A stretch of 64,000 nucleotides of DNA from Osedax fenrisi (taxonomy: Eukaryota > Annelida > Polychaeta > Sabellida > Siboglinidae). Shown here in pieces: positions 51,510-63,689 of this stretch. Positions within the stretch are counted from its first letter, which is position 1; every line of letters starts with the position of its first letter. The notes beneath the pieces are model-generated. The model had not been told where the DNA came from. It made no database searches and was given only the letters and a program-made list of their open reading frames with translations. The translations under genes and the position numbers were made by a program. The stretch is taken from contig OZ025244.1 in the NCBI GenBank assembly GCA_964019155.1, positions 29,611,468 to 29,675,467 of the forward strand. The letters are read 5' to 3'.

Positions 51510-51695
51510 TATACATATCTATGAGGCGAGTAAAAGCGCATTTATATTGCATGTAATTTAAAAATTGAAAACAATGAATACATTATTGTATACAATTCAC
51601 GTCATTCCAATGTCAGTGATTTCGATACTACTGCTAGCAACGGGAACAGTTAATATTAATTACGTTGCGTAGATATGGAGTGTTATATGTCTGCT
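51510..51695 (-). repeat. Dispersed repeat, second copy of the family at 9968-10165
   Basis: On the minus strand it contains GCTAGCAGTAGTATCGAAAT followed by CACTGA, ATTACATGCAATATAAAT, and AGATATAACACTCC-like blocks in the same order as the block in the pogo-like element at 10 kb. Confidence 0.65.
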
Positions 51696-53238
51696 TCGTA
51701 TTTACTCGCTCCCCTTCCCTCAAAGTTTACGCAGGGTAACTAACCCGCGCCCTCGGGGGGTACGAGAGAAGGTGTTTATTTATCCTCCCGGACAGACCGA
51801 TGTTTATACTAATAAGTAGTCACCAGACAACCGACAACCGACATTAGCACATCGCACGCCCATATTAATCACTAGAGAGCGGGTTTAGTTGTACCTGAAT
51901 AACCAGGTGCACATGTACCCAGTACACTTGTACCGATACCTCATACTACCTCGGAGGTTATAGGGGGTAATGCTTGTACACAGAGAAGTGTACTTACGTA
52001 GGAGGACATATAGTATATGTACTCCTGTATACTATAGTATATTAGTATTGTATTGTCCGGCGCCCCTCACAGTTATGTATAACGTGTATAAGTATATGAC
52101 TTCTCGAGGGGTCCATCTGTATCCCACCTATTTGTATTGTGTTCAATATATATATTTGTGATTTCAATTAATAAATTAATGAAGAGTTAATAATAGTATA
52201 TTATATATGGTAGTATCCATATACGCTACTATAGAATAATATAGTAACGTAGGGGGTAACGAGGGGCGATATATTGTGTTCTAGCGCTATTATAATACCT
52301 GTAGGGTATACCCTCCTATATCTTATTGGCAATTGATTATATATAGCAATAACTGACCATTGAGGTCTTAGGAGAAATAGGTTAACGTAACTATCACTAT
52401 ATACCCATGGTATCTATCCTATACATGGTATGTTGTGGTGGTATGTGTAGTAGAGGTTACACCACGTGAACTCGAGCAACGTTACTTCAGGCGCGGATAT
52501 ATTAGCATGAGAGGAGATGAGCGCCCCCTAGTTTTATCGTGAACAACAATGTTATTCTATTTTTTATTATTGAGAAAATATGTTTAATTGATTACATCTT
52601 TACATCAATTTATATCAATACATCTAAAAGTGTGATATACATTTAAATATATTATTTATACGTGCGCAATCAATAAAAAATACAAATATTGAATTCAAAA
52701 CTTAAATAACGAACCCTTTGTTCTTTTTTAAGTGATGCAATACTAGGTGTTATGTCACTCTATTTGATAGTCGTTGTAATTCATAGTTGTCGGGTTTATT
52801 TAGTTATCATATATGATTTCGTATATACGCAATAGTTATTCGGTCGTTGTATGCAGTAATGTCGTTATATCGATGTATACATGTATTACATAACTTCCGA
52901 CTTACTTATCGTTAACGTATATATATAGAATGACCTTAATAAATAAATCGACTCTCCGTGACACGTCTATTGTCATCACATTCTATTAGCGTTATGTTGT
53001 GTAATGACATGTGACACCTATCAACACCATATAAGGATTAATTAAATCTCCTCCTAGTTTTCTGTATATATGTATACATGTATAATGTTAGTTTTGCTGA
53101 ATATATTCACTATTATCTATTCCAGGACATGTGTACACAGAGTGCATGCACGATATTACATTAAATATGAATGCATATAGTTTACATTGTATATTATACA
53201 TGTATTGTAGACAATACGATATTATGAACTCTACGGGA

Positions 53239-53240
<2 letters not shown>
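51696..53240. other. Unassigned non-coding DNA
   Basis: Mixed GC-richer and AT-rich DNA. No gene could be supported. Confidence 0.4.

Positions 53241-53293
<53 letters not shown>
53241..53293. repeat. (TA)n microsatellite
   Basis: A long TA run, followed by another at 53370-53406. Confidence 0.9.
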
Positions 53294-53294
<1 letters not shown>

Positions 53295-53364
53295 GTATAT
53301 CATTACATTAACAACATTATGAATACATTCCTGTACCAGATACACATATCGTATTAGTTTATAG

Positions 53365-53408
<44 letters not shown>

Positions 53409-53800
53409 TACCGTTCTGGTAGTCAATATATATATCCTACACACATCATGCATACTTACTCACTTGTTTATGACATGTACGATTATAGAGAGATAGGTGT
53501 ACGCGTGTAGTTACTACAGTGTATTATACTATTGAACACTGTATGAATACACACGTTCAATCCTACCACTGTTGTGATCAACCTCTATACACCAGAGCAT
53601 ATGTTACCTAATATCAATGCCCCACTACTACTAGTACTACCGCCGCCCCTACACCCGCCCCACTATTATGTAATAATCACCACTCTTACGTAACACAACT
53701 ACATAGGCGGGTGGGCGGGCGGGCTATATTACGTAATACTGTGACATCAAGCGTATCCGGTACGACGACATGTATTGCATAACACCTGCTAGCTCGCTCT

Positions 53801-54000
53801 NNNNNNNNNNNNNNNNNNNNNNNNNNNNNNNNNNNNNNNNNNNNNNNNNNNNNNNNNNNNNNNNNNNNNNNNNNNNNNNNNNNNNNNNNNNNNNNNNNNN
53901 NNNNNNNNNNNNNNNNNNNNNNNNNNNNNNNNNNNNNNNNNNNNNNNNNNNNNNNNNNNNNNNNNNNNNNNNNNNNNNNNNNNNNNNNNNNNNNNNNNNN
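53801..54000. other. Assembly gap (200 N)
   Basis: Exactly 200 N. The round number suggests a placeholder, so the real distance between flanks is unknown and the two sides may not be adjacent. Confidence 0.98.
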
Positions 54001-54605
54001 TTATGGTATAAGAAATTTAATATAATATATGATATTTACAATTATATATTTAAATATATTTATCGAAATATATATTTCTTATAAGCTTATAATTTAAAAA
54101 AAAAGTAAGTTAGAAATTATTTAGTATAATCGCACTAGAAAATGGATCCAGTAAACCAATATTAATTTTTATTTTAAAAATCCGTTAATTATATTGATTC
54201 GTATTCAAATTTCAATTTATTTTTAAATAAAATCATATTATTGTGTAATATAGATAATTATTGAACATATATATTTATATATATGTATATAATTATGTTA
54301 CTACATTTATCTTGCTATTACGTATACGTATTCAATGTGTACGTTGATGTGTTCGCGATATCGACACACCGCATGTTCGCTGTAGCGGGGATAGCGTGTG
54401 CGTTGTAGTGTGGAGCCCCGTACATCGAACTGATCACGTGTTAACTTGTAGTGACTGTTGCATTCTGGGTAGAGAGCTGTGCGATCACCCGGAAGTTGAT
54501 GATTCCGCTAGTACCGCTAGTGCTGCTACCTGGCGTGTAGTGTTGTCACGTGATATAACTCGATAGTAGTCGTAGTGGTGGTGTGTAGTATGTCCTATAT
54601 CGATA

Positions 54606-54610
54606 TCGAT

Positions 54611-54643
<33 letters not shown>

Positions 54644-54648
54644 ATATC
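54606..54648. repeat. (TA)n microsatellite
   Basis: Two TA runs separated by TTT. Confidence 0.85.
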
Positions 54649-54769
54649 ATATTAAATATACATTTAGTATACTATAGGAGTACTATAATAGGACTGCGTT
54701 TTCCTACATTGTAAAAAATAAACCCTATATTAAAGCTACAAAAAAATCCATACCAAACGTTTTAATGTA

Positions 54770-54950
54770 TATATGGGTTTGATGCCATTACTAGAAATTT
54801 AACAGCTAGTTATGGTTTTTCTACTTTTCTTATAGTTATGGCTTTTGATAAATGTTATAGTTATGGGTTTTATCCATTTATGTGGTTATGGATTTTATTC
54901 ATTTATATGATTATGTGTTTTAGCCAATATATAAATATAGGTTTAGCTGT
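54770..54950. repeat. Degenerate tandem repeat (TTATGGGTTTT type)
   Basis: Units of about 25-30 bp with TTATAGTTATGGNTTTT recur about five times, with drift. No coding content. Confidence 0.6.
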
Positions 54951-55064
54951 ATTGATTAGGCCACAACTATAGTATACCTCACGTTTACATTGATTAGGCC
55001 ACAACTATAGTATACCTCACGTTTACATTGATTAGGCCACAACTATAGTATACCTCACCTTACC
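54951..55064. repeat. 38-bp tandem repeat, three copies
   Basis: The unit ATTGATTAGGCCACAACTAT, continuing AGTATACCTCACGTTTAC, occurs three times with the last copy diverging at its end. Confidence 0.95.
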
Positions 55065-55747
55065 CTAACCATAATGCACATGGAATACCGTAAGTCTTAC
55101 GGCGTAAGAGTCAGTAATACGAGCGTCTAAATAAGCGCGAGTGATGTCAATATCAGACGATACAAACAAATCATTACGTTATATTTCTGTTATAGGTGTA
55201 TGTGTTAAAGTAGTTCAGTAACTAACCTGTAGTGGTTAAGTTTAAATAAGTATATATATATATATATATATACTAATCAGACTCAAACATAAACAACAAT
55301 TTAACTTAATGGTTTTAAAGTTATACATTTACACTATAGTGATAATCTAATATAATATATATAATACACCTGAATTGCGAAGTGTAATAGCGTTATTTTA
55401 AACTTAATAGCACTAGAATTATCCTAGAGGATAATACACAAAATTACGGATAAAGCTAAGGATTGTACTAGGATACTGCTAGGACAATGGTATGTCCTTA
55501 GATCAACAGGGCCGACGATAACATCGTTCACTAGAGGGTGCGCCGTAAACGTAATAATCACGCTGGTTCGCTAATTACGTAACACGAGGTAGGTGATATC
55601 ACGTGATACGAGCGCTGATTACCACGTGGTTACGGGCGGAGGTCACGTGTTTACTGTTCACCGCGTGACCAGTAAGAAGATATCGCCTCCTCGCTCACTA
55701 GACGGCAGCACTACCATCTACCTATATAGAGGTCACACCTGAACATC

Positions 55748-55775
55748 TCTCTCTCTTTCTCTCTCTCTCTATTTA

Positions 55776-55811
<36 letters not shown>

Positions 55812-55816
55812 TCTAA
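55748..55816. repeat. (CT)n microsatellite
   Basis: An interrupted CT dinucleotide run just downstream of the E-box trio at 55600-55649. Such polypyrimidine tracts are common near invertebrate promoters, but this alone shows nothing. Confidence 0.9.
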
Positions 55817-56045
55817 TTAGCTTAGTTAATACGACGGCTTCCACCAACCAATACACACACCACCACACACACATGCACACACACACCTCTCTATATCTAA
55901 ATATGCACATATATCTAGCTCTCTCTACGCATAATTATGGTATACATATATGCATATTAATAGTATTTCTTATTTTATTATTATGATTATTACTTATTAG
56001 TTTATATACTATATATGTATCGTAATATCTGATACACTGTATATT

Positions 56046-56103
<58 letters not shown>

Positions 56104-57560
56104 GTGTATTTGAACTACTTCATTAGTTTAATATATTCATCGATACATCAGTGAATGTAGTATTATGTGTACTATACCGGACATTGTATACAATTTATAC
56201 CGGACATAGTATACTATGTCTACATATGTGGTGTGTATCATGTGACAACTTATAATCTGAGAGGTAAACAAACATGGTTTTCCGTTAGCCACATCAATAT
56301 ATATAGTCCACTAGTATTGATGTAAACGAGGGCTTCGTTGGGTCAAAGTACACTATTTATTATGTAACCAATATTAATCCGCGTTCATTATTACTCCGTA
56401 GAATTGTAGCTCGGTATTCGAATAATTGGAGTTGTACTTAGGCCTAATTATATTAATCATTAATAATGCTAATATAATAACTATAGTACCATAGCCATTG
56501 TTCATACTATAATCTCTACACCATATACAATGACATGTAGTTTAATGTTTGCACGTATTGTATCAGATATAACGAACCGTACCAATACTATACATTAGTC
56601 GCTAGATCACCTGTAGTATCATACTACATGTATTATAGGGTCATTGTTCAATGTGCATTCCTACAGATTTACCGGTATAATAACTTAATTTATTTTAAAT
56701 ACTCGTCCTGCCAGAATAATACATTTTCAAAACAATGGAACAATAATAATAAATGATAAAGAAATATAAAGATTTCGTAATTATCAAAAAAAAATTCTTC
56801 GTAAAATCTTAAAACATAAATAAGAAAAATACCCTTCATAATACATGTATGTGTATACATAGTAATATTTATTCATTTAGTAATACATATAGTGACCAAG
56901 TATATGTATTGATATTAAATTGTTATGTTATACTTAGTTTAAATTACAGTTAATAGTGTTAATAGTGTTATTATTGATTATAGTTAATAGTTATATTAAT
57001 AGTATTAAATTATTACTTAATACCTATAATTAATGCTACCATTAGTTAATCATACGACCAGTGTCGCATATAACGACACGGACGGATGACTATATTATTA
57101 ATTTTAATTAAAGTGAGTGTTCTTTCAATAATGACCGACGATAATATAATTAGATGTTGTGTATATCGTAAATAGACACTAATAGCAGTGACTCATAACG
57201 GGGAGTGACTCACCTCTATTAGTCACCATACTCAATATGTATTACATCGGTCACAACGTTACATACGCTGTTAAAGTTGCTATTCGTGGATAGTAACTAT
57301 AGGTACTTAATTAGTCCCTTGGCCGGATCACCGTAGGTGCAATATAATCGCTGCAACACAAGTTCTTCTCCATCCGTCACGGTTCGGTGTAGCCTCTAGT
57401 AGTTGGGTCACATCATTTCTGACCCCGCCCATTCCACTATGTTAACCAGCCAGTTTTGTAATGGATATAGGTTTCGTAGTAGAAGTCACCCTATATGTAT
57501 AGTAACCTTCGATATAGAGGTAAACACATACATGTGTATAAGCGTATTTGTATGTGTGAA
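55817..57560. other. Non-coding DNA, no gene supported
   Basis: It contains a TA run (56056-56100) and short CA runs. Nothing else recognised. Confidence 0.5.
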
Positions 57561-57565
57561 CATAT

Positions 57566-57650
57566 AGTCTATGACGCATATACTATGACTCATACTACTA
57601 TGACGAATATAATATGACTCATACTACTATGACGCATATACTATGAGTCG
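57566..57650. repeat. TATGACGCATATAC-type minisatellite
   Basis: CTATGACGCATATACTATGA followed by CTCATACTA recurs about two and a half times with small changes. Confidence 0.8.
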
Positions 57651-57902
57651 TATTACATGTGTACAACATCACTATGGTACTATAGTATACGATGTCGTAT
57701 CTGTACGCATTGTCGTGTTCAGGCGTATCAACCCTACCAGTTACCAAGGTCACCTCGTCCTTGAGGATATATCATCAAGTATATTCTCATCTGAGTTACA
57801 ATACATCATTAAAACGTCGTTAAGTTCCGGGTTATTAAGTTCAACAGTTCTTATTCTATTTGAAGGACGGCCGTCGGCCGTGCAACATTGAATTCAACAA
57901 CT

Positions 57903-57904
57903 AA

Positions 57905-57940
<36 letters not shown>
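57903..57940. repeat. (TA)n microsatellite
   Basis: A pure TA run; another follows at 58119-58155. Confidence 0.9.
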
Positions 57941-57941
<1 letters not shown>

Positions 57942-58115
57942 TTTCTTATACGAAAGTACATTGTGAAGTATACACAGTAAATCTTTATAATATGAATATT
58001 AAGGTAACCAATAGGTCATAAGGGTCATGTGGGTCCTATGGGTCTTATGGTAGGTTACGCCGTTTATATCGCGATTGTTCACGATGAATTATATTATTAA
58101 CTATTCTATAATATA

Positions 58116-58159
<44 letters not shown>

Positions 58160-58315
58160 TGCGTATATATCATATATGATATATATCATATATTTATACT
58201 AAATATTATTTAGTAAATACTATGATGGTGATGATGGTTTATTATACACAAATATATATATATAATAGCGAGCGCTATTCTCGAATGTATTTTAAGTAAA
58301 CTCTAGTATGTTACT

Positions 58316-58358
<43 letters not shown>

Positions 58359-58494
58359 TAGTGCGTAGTTAATAGCATAACAATAAAAAGGATATATACA
58401 GAATATTCTCTCGGTAAAAAGAATAAAATATAATCCAAATAAAAACGAAAATAAAATGTGTTATAAATTATAATATATAAGTTAAATAAACATA

Positions 58495-61287
58495 TTACGT
58501 AATGTAATTTTTAAGTATATCGCTTCTTCGATATATGGTTGATTTCCGTATTTCGTCTGGAAGATTATTCCACGTAGATGCAGCCATATACCGAAAAGCC
58601 CTTCCGCCATGTTGTTTTCTGTTGATGGTAGGTAGCGTCAGTAACTTAGAGTTAGAGTTTCTTAGTGGTCGTATACATTTTTTTAGATGTAGTAGGTCGG
58701 TTAAGTATGTTGGAGTATTTTTGTATAGAACAGTATGTATTAATTTAGTAAGTCGTGTCTTAATTCGTAAGTCAATTGTTAAAATATTTAGAGAAGACAT
58801 TAACGATGAAATAGAACATCTATCAAATTTCCTTTTATTAAAAATAAGTCGAGTTTGTAATTTTATAATTCGGTCTAGTTGTAATAGTTGTAGTTTAGTT
58901 GAGTTAGTGAGTAAAGTAGAGCAGTAGTCAAGTCTGGAAAAAATTAAAGCATTCGCTAATAGGTAGACTGTTTTAGATGGTAGAGATTTTCGTATTTTGC
59001 ATAGTTGAATAAGGTGAGTAGTCGTTGATTTAGCTACTGAATTAATATGTGTAGTCATAGTTAAGTCATTTGTTAGAGTTACTCCTAAATATTTTGTTGA
59101 GTATTGTGGATATATTATAGTGTCATCTAAATATATCGTGGGAAAGTGAGATAATTTATTAGAAATGTTTAACAGTGTTGTTTTATTTGAGTTAAGAAAT
59201 AAGTAATTAGTTGTCATCCAATTGCGTAAATCAATGATACAATTATTTAAACGGGAATTATATATTGGTGACATAATAATAATATCATCAGCATATAAAT
59301 GATATATGATTTCAGGGTAATTTAGAAATATTCTAGAAATTGGAGTGATATATAAGGAATACAGCAAGGGACCTAGTACAGTACCTTGTGGCACTCCAAA
59401 TAAAAGCGGTTTATTGGGAGATATGGATTTGAGTTTTATGTTATATGTTCGGTTGGTAATGTAATCTTTCAGTAGATTTAATGCATCGTTGTTAATGTTT
59501 AGTAGCTTTAGTCGGTTTAAAAGTATATTGTGGTCAATTGTATCGAAGGCGGAAGATAAGTCTAGAAGAATTACTTGTGTAGGAGTGTTATTATCAATGT
59601 TATGTAGGAGGTTGTCAGTTACGTAGAGTAGAGCTGTCTCAGTACTATAAAATTTCCTATATCCAGATTGATATTTATCAAAAAGACTGTTGCTATTTAG
59701 GTGGTTAATTAATTGTTTACTAATAATTCGTTCGAATATTTTAGCTAATGTAGGTAATTGAGAAATAGGCCTGTAATTTGATAGCACATTAATATCCATA
59801 TTACTTTTCTTTATTCTAGGAGTTATGGAAGCTTGTTTAAAATATGGTGGTATTGTATTCGTTTTTATACAGTCCGTAAGTAATTGTCGTATTATTGGAG
59901 TAATAAAATGATTAATTGTTTTAAGTACAGTTGTGGGGACGGGGTCAAGTATTGAAGACGAATTAGTTTGCTTTATAAGAGTAGAAATATCGTCATCGGT
60001 AGGGTATTTAAACTTGGATAGTTGGGTGCAGTCAGTAAGTGGTTGATCATAAGTATATGGGTTATTGTTTGATAGTTTCGTCATATTTATTTCTACTTTC
60101 GTATATCAATGATTTTTGAAGTAAAATAGTTTGAGAAATCATCTGGTGTAAACGGAATATCGTTAATATTGGTTTTAGTGTTTTTGTATAATAGCTTGTA
60201 TGCTATTTTGAAAGTTTTTCTTGGGTTGTTAGTAAACGTAAGTAGTTTATTGTTGTAGTATAGATTTTTATAAGTTATTAATTCATGGCGATAAGTTGAC
60301 CTTAATGATATAAATCTGTTCAAATTATCTATAGAATTACTAAATTTATAGAGTCTTTCTGCTTTCCTAAGATTATTTTTAAGAACATTTAGCGATTTGT
60401 TATACCAGGGTATGTTAGTTCTATTAGTAATAGTTTTACTTTTTATTGGTGCATGAACATTAATTAGTGAAGTTAATGAATCATTGAAGTTTGTTATATT
60501 TTGAAAACGATAAGTATTTGTAAAATCAAATTTAAATTTATTATAGTTGATTTGTGAAAGTGATCTAAATTTAATTAATTTTTTGTCATCGGTATATTTT
60601 TTTTCGGAAAGTTATGTTGCTTTTTATCGTATAATGATCGGCTATGGTATTATTGATTATATGTATATTAGAAGTAATCGTAGAGTCTTGTAAAGTCAAT
60701 ATGAGGTCGAGTCTGTTTCCTAGTATGTGCGTTGGGAATTTAATATGTTGTTTCTGATTTAAGGAGTTTAATATTTTATTGAATTCAATAGTATCGTGTG
60801 TAGTTAAATTCATCTTTATATTGAAATCTCCAAGTATTATTGTATTATCGTCAATAGGGCAGTTTGTGAAATAACTATAGTAGTCTGGTAAAAATTCGGT
60901 TAAGTTGGAATTAGGAGGTCTGTATATTACAAATATCGTTATAGTCATATAACCTGATATTATTTTAACTTTAATACATTGAGAGTCACTTAAGTTTATC
61001 TCTTTTACCATTACAGTCTGATAACACTTCCTGATCATTATTCCAACACCACCACCAAATCTATTATCTGTCCTTGGGCAATGATGGAATATATAGTCAC
61101 TGTGGATAGGGGGATTACTAGAAGTTTTAGTCCAAGTTTCTGTAATACAAATGAAGTCGGGTGAAATAGTATTTAATAAGTCGAATATTAAAATATGATT
61201 TTTGATAAATGATCGTGCGTTGATTAAAAGTAGATATGGTGTATTAATATTATCTGTATTTATATTGTTATGTAAGCGTGAATATAG
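58495..61287 (-). pseudogene. LINE ORF2: APE endonuclease and reverse transcriptase, two frameshifts
   Basis: ORF2 begins directly behind the ORF1 stop in the same frame. INARSF (about 61220) and ITETW (about 61145) precede the first in-frame ATG at 61038. Further endonuclease motifs are GGGVGIM, IYRPPNSN, ILGDFN and IADHYT. An insertion or deletion in an A8 run near 60600 and another near 60090 shift and then restore the frame, so the last 529 codons (60084-58495) are open again. These hold NYRPISQLP, YQSGYRKFYSTETALL, LLDLSSAFDTIDHNILL, GVPQGTVLGPLLY, the catalytic YADD box (about 59296-59285) and the end block ASTWNNLPDEIRK. The reverse transcriptase itself looks undamaged. Confidence 0.72.
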
Positions 61288-61290
61288 TCA
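61285..61290 (-). promoter_or_regulatory. Candidate stop-codon readthrough site TGA-CTA
   Basis: On the minus strand the junction reads ACT-TGA-CTA-TAT. No ATG overlaps the stop, so simple reinitiation at this point is not available. ORF2 is in the same frame. Confidence 0.5.
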
Positions 61291-62477
61291 AGTACGCTTA
61301 ACGTTATTATCACTTATATTTGCAGTGTTATCTTTTGAATCCTTTGTATTTTCGTTATCAGTATGTGGGTCAGTAGAAGTAGATGTAATATTGTCATTTG
61401 TGTTTTCGGTATTAGTATGTGGGTTATTTGATTTGTTATCTAGATATGATTTATAGTCTGTACACCACGATATATATTGTTCTTCAGTTGGGACATATGG
61501 TTTACATTTCCAGTTTATCATTTCAGTATTTGATATAAGTTGGGTAGGCCTGAGTTCGTATATAGATGTGCGACGCACATTGTGCGTCTATTAAAAACAC
61601 ATTTATAGTTAGTATTAGTAAGTTTGGCTTTATATGCATGGTAAAGTACTTTTCCACGTTTAGATGTTAAGTCGTCGATATAGGGTCGTATGAAAAGTCT
61701 AGAGAAGGGAGAATCTATAGTTTCAGATTTTGAGTTGAGCAGGGTATCACGTATGTAAGGAGAAGATACTATTATGTTACAATAATGAGAATGAAATGAA
61801 ATATTTCCAATAGTATTGTAGTGAAGTCTTAGATGACTGAATAGAGATTTTATATAACTAATATTTCTATTTTTTAAATCTATGTGTTCAATTACAATGG
61901 ATGGTATGGATTGATTTCGTATAGTTGGAACTGAATGTATGTTATTATGTATAGTGGGTCTAGTGCTATTATGTATAGTGGGTCTTATATTATGAATAGT
62001 GGGATGAATAATGGATGGTATGAATTGATTTCGTATAGTTGGAACTGAATGTATGTTATTATGTATATTGGGTATAGTGTTATTATGTATAGTGGGTCTT
62101 ATATTATGAATAGTGGGACTATTCAAATTAGTTTTTAGAATGGAGGAATAGGTAGATGATATGGTTTCATTAATATTAGATAGTGATGCTAATTTAGTAT
62201 GTATAGCGGTAATACTAGTTGTAAGCTCGTCAAATTTGTTGTTAAAATCAATTGATTTTGATGAATTTTCTCCATTTAGGGAACATGATTTACATGTGAA
62301 TTTAAAGAAGGGTGATTTTAATATATATATGGCATATTTAGATTGTGATATATTTGCATAGTCGTTTGGTAATACATTATATTTATAAAGGCATTCGTAA
62401 TGCAGATATAATCCACATTATAAGTCACATTTTATAAAATTATTAGTGGTAATTTCATTACAGGTTTTGCATAACAT
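61288..62477 (-). pseudogene. LINE ORF1: PHD-type zinc finger, broken by one stop and one frameshift
   Basis: The start MLCKTCNEITTNNFIKC at 62477 gives the Cys pairs of a PHD-like finger. After them come Asp-Leu, TAA, then CGLYLHYECL with the next Cys and the His-x-x-Cys, and FTCKSC. The TAA therefore interrupts the finger. A 114-bp unit is repeated in tandem at 61897-62124, giving IHNxRPTIHN-rich sequence. The RRM-like part (SIVIEHIDL, RGKVLYHAYK) follows. Near 61572-61588 a palindromic duplication shifts the frame. The end reads NNVKRT then TGA. Confidence 0.68.
61572..61588. repeat. 17-bp palindrome at the ORF1 frameshift
   Basis: GACGCACATTGTGCGTC is a palindrome around one central base and overlaps a second one, ATGTGCGACGCACAT (about 61566-61580). 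The three alternating arms suggest a local inverted duplication. Confidence 0.85.
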
Positions 62478-62480
62478 AAT

Positions 62481-62825
62481 ATATATTAATTATAATAGAT
62501 ATATAGATATATTAAATAGAAATATATAGATTATAACAAAATATCGAAATGTAAAATTAATGTAGCAATGGGGAGTTAATTTCAATTCAGTGAATACTTA
62601 ATTGGGTTATGTAATTATAATGAAATGAAATCAACAATTCGTATATAATAAGTATATACATATGAATAGAATGATATATACAAAATAATTAAATTCCTAA
62701 AAAATCAATATATGAATTTAATCAAAAATATGTCACATATAAATATTAACAAAATATATAGTTGATAATATATAAATGATTAATTACATAACGATTAATA
62801 TATAATTTTATAAATAAATTAACGC

Positions 62826-62861
<36 letters not shown>

Positions 62862-63110
62862 TTAATAAATATAATAAAAGTTAGTAGAATAAATATAAAC
62901 AACTTAAATTAAATTACATATAAAAAATAAGAATAAATATTGTAACTTATCTGATAAAAAGACGTCTGTACTGTAGAAAGGATAAAGCAAGAATGAAACT
63001 AAAAACTATAAGTATATGACATGTCACATATCCTATAGGCCTATATGTATAATTAAATCAGCGTATGTCTATTCTGCTCATGTTTCTGATACGACAGAAT
63101 ACTGCTGACA
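62481..63110. other. AT-rich DNA, upstream side of the minus-strand LINE
   Basis: Its 5' UTR and the insertion border must lie here, but no target duplication or border can be read. It includes a TA run near 62825-62862. Confidence 0.4.
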
Positions 63111-63266
63111 TCAGTAGCTAGACATCGTGTCACCCCACATGTCACCCCACGTGTCACTTATAGAGCGCGAGGTAGTGAGTGAACGAAGGTGTGTGTGAGC
63201 ACATATTATCACACACTGTGCGATAAGAGAGATACCTACGTACAATATAAGTCGTGCATCGTACAC
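63111..63266 (+). promoter_or_regulatory. Possible promoter and 5' UTR
   Basis: The block is GC-richer than its surroundings, with repeated GTCACCCCAC units, a CACGTG at 63148-63153 and a TATA-like TTATAGAG at about 63158. A short leader leads to the ATG at 63267. Promoter function is inferred from composition and position only. Confidence 0.3.
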
Positions 63267-63296
63267 ATGGATACTAGATTATTGGAGTTGGGTGGA
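63267..63296 (+). CDS. Possible first coding exon
   Basis: ATG starts MDTRLLELGG and then meets a strong donor GTGAGT at 63297. The intron begins with a (GT)n tract. The phase is 0, which does not match the exon at 63821, so at least one exon would lie between them or the two are unrelated. Confidence 0.3.
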
Positions 63297-63308
63297 GTGA
63301 GTTTGTTT

Positions 63309-63420
63309 GTTGTGTGTGTATGTGTATGTGTGTGTATGTGTGTGTGTGTGTATGTGTATGTGTGTGTATGTGTGTGTGTATGTGTATGTGTGTATGTGTG
63401 TTTATGTGTGTGTGTATGTG
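63309..63420. repeat. (GT)n / (TGTGTA)n microsatellite
   Basis: TGTG units with regularly placed TA (TGTATGTGTG). The Cys-Val frames across it are not genes. Confidence 0.9.
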
Positions 63421-63630
63421 AGAGAGAGCGTAAGTATATGTATATTAGAGAAAGAAGCAGAGCGTTTTCGTTGGTAGAAATAAATACAATAGAGAGTGTG
63501 AATAAAGAAGGTGTAAATACAATAGTGTTATTGTTAAATGTTGAGCAAGCATTCACTTCACGCCTGTAGCAGGGGGTAGCTCTTTTGTTGTATAGTGTTT
63601 GTTCTCTTATTAGTCAACTAATGGCACTGC

Positions 63631-63637
<7 letters not shown>

Positions 63638-63682
<45 letters not shown>
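63638..63682. repeat. (TA)n microsatellite
   Basis: A pure TA run. Confidence 0.9.

Positions 63683-63689
<7 letters not shown>

Larger units (their letters stand above)
47043..55649. promoter_or_regulatory. Region with clustered CACGTG E-boxes
   Basis: CACGTG occurs at 47043, 47539, 47935, 50592, 52463, 54435, 54547, 55600, 55623 and 55644. Outside this 8.6-kb region I found only two more in the whole window (1602 and 63148). At this base composition well under one would be expected here by chance. CACGTG is the site of bHLH factors such as USF, Myc/Max and TFEB relatives. The region is also poor in recognisable transposons. Whether it is regulatory is inference. Confidence 0.4.
58322..62480 (-). 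mobile_element. PHD-finger LINE (CR1/L2-like), minus strand, lightly damaged
   Basis: Minus-strand order: ORF1 (62477-61288), TGA-CTA, ORF2 in the same frame (from 61287 to 58495), 3' UTR, and a (TTA)n tail at about 58357-58322. It shares ORF1 and ORF2 architecture with the LINE at 36-40 kb but is clearly another family by sequence and by tail type. Damage: TAA in ORF1 at 62420-62418, an ORF1 frameshift near 61580, and two ORF2 frameshifts (A8 run near 60600; near 60090). Confidence 0.78.

Noticed and set aside
57643..57891. + strand 82-residue frame ending at 57891
   Set aside because: It begins inside a minisatellite; the last 40 residues look moderately protein-like but I found no acceptor, partner exon or family.
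58535..58927. + strand 130-residue frame
   Set aside because: It is the antisense of the reverse transcriptase C-terminal region on the minus strand.
62161..62361. + strand 66-residue frame
   Set aside because: It is the antisense of ORF1 of the minus-strand LINE.
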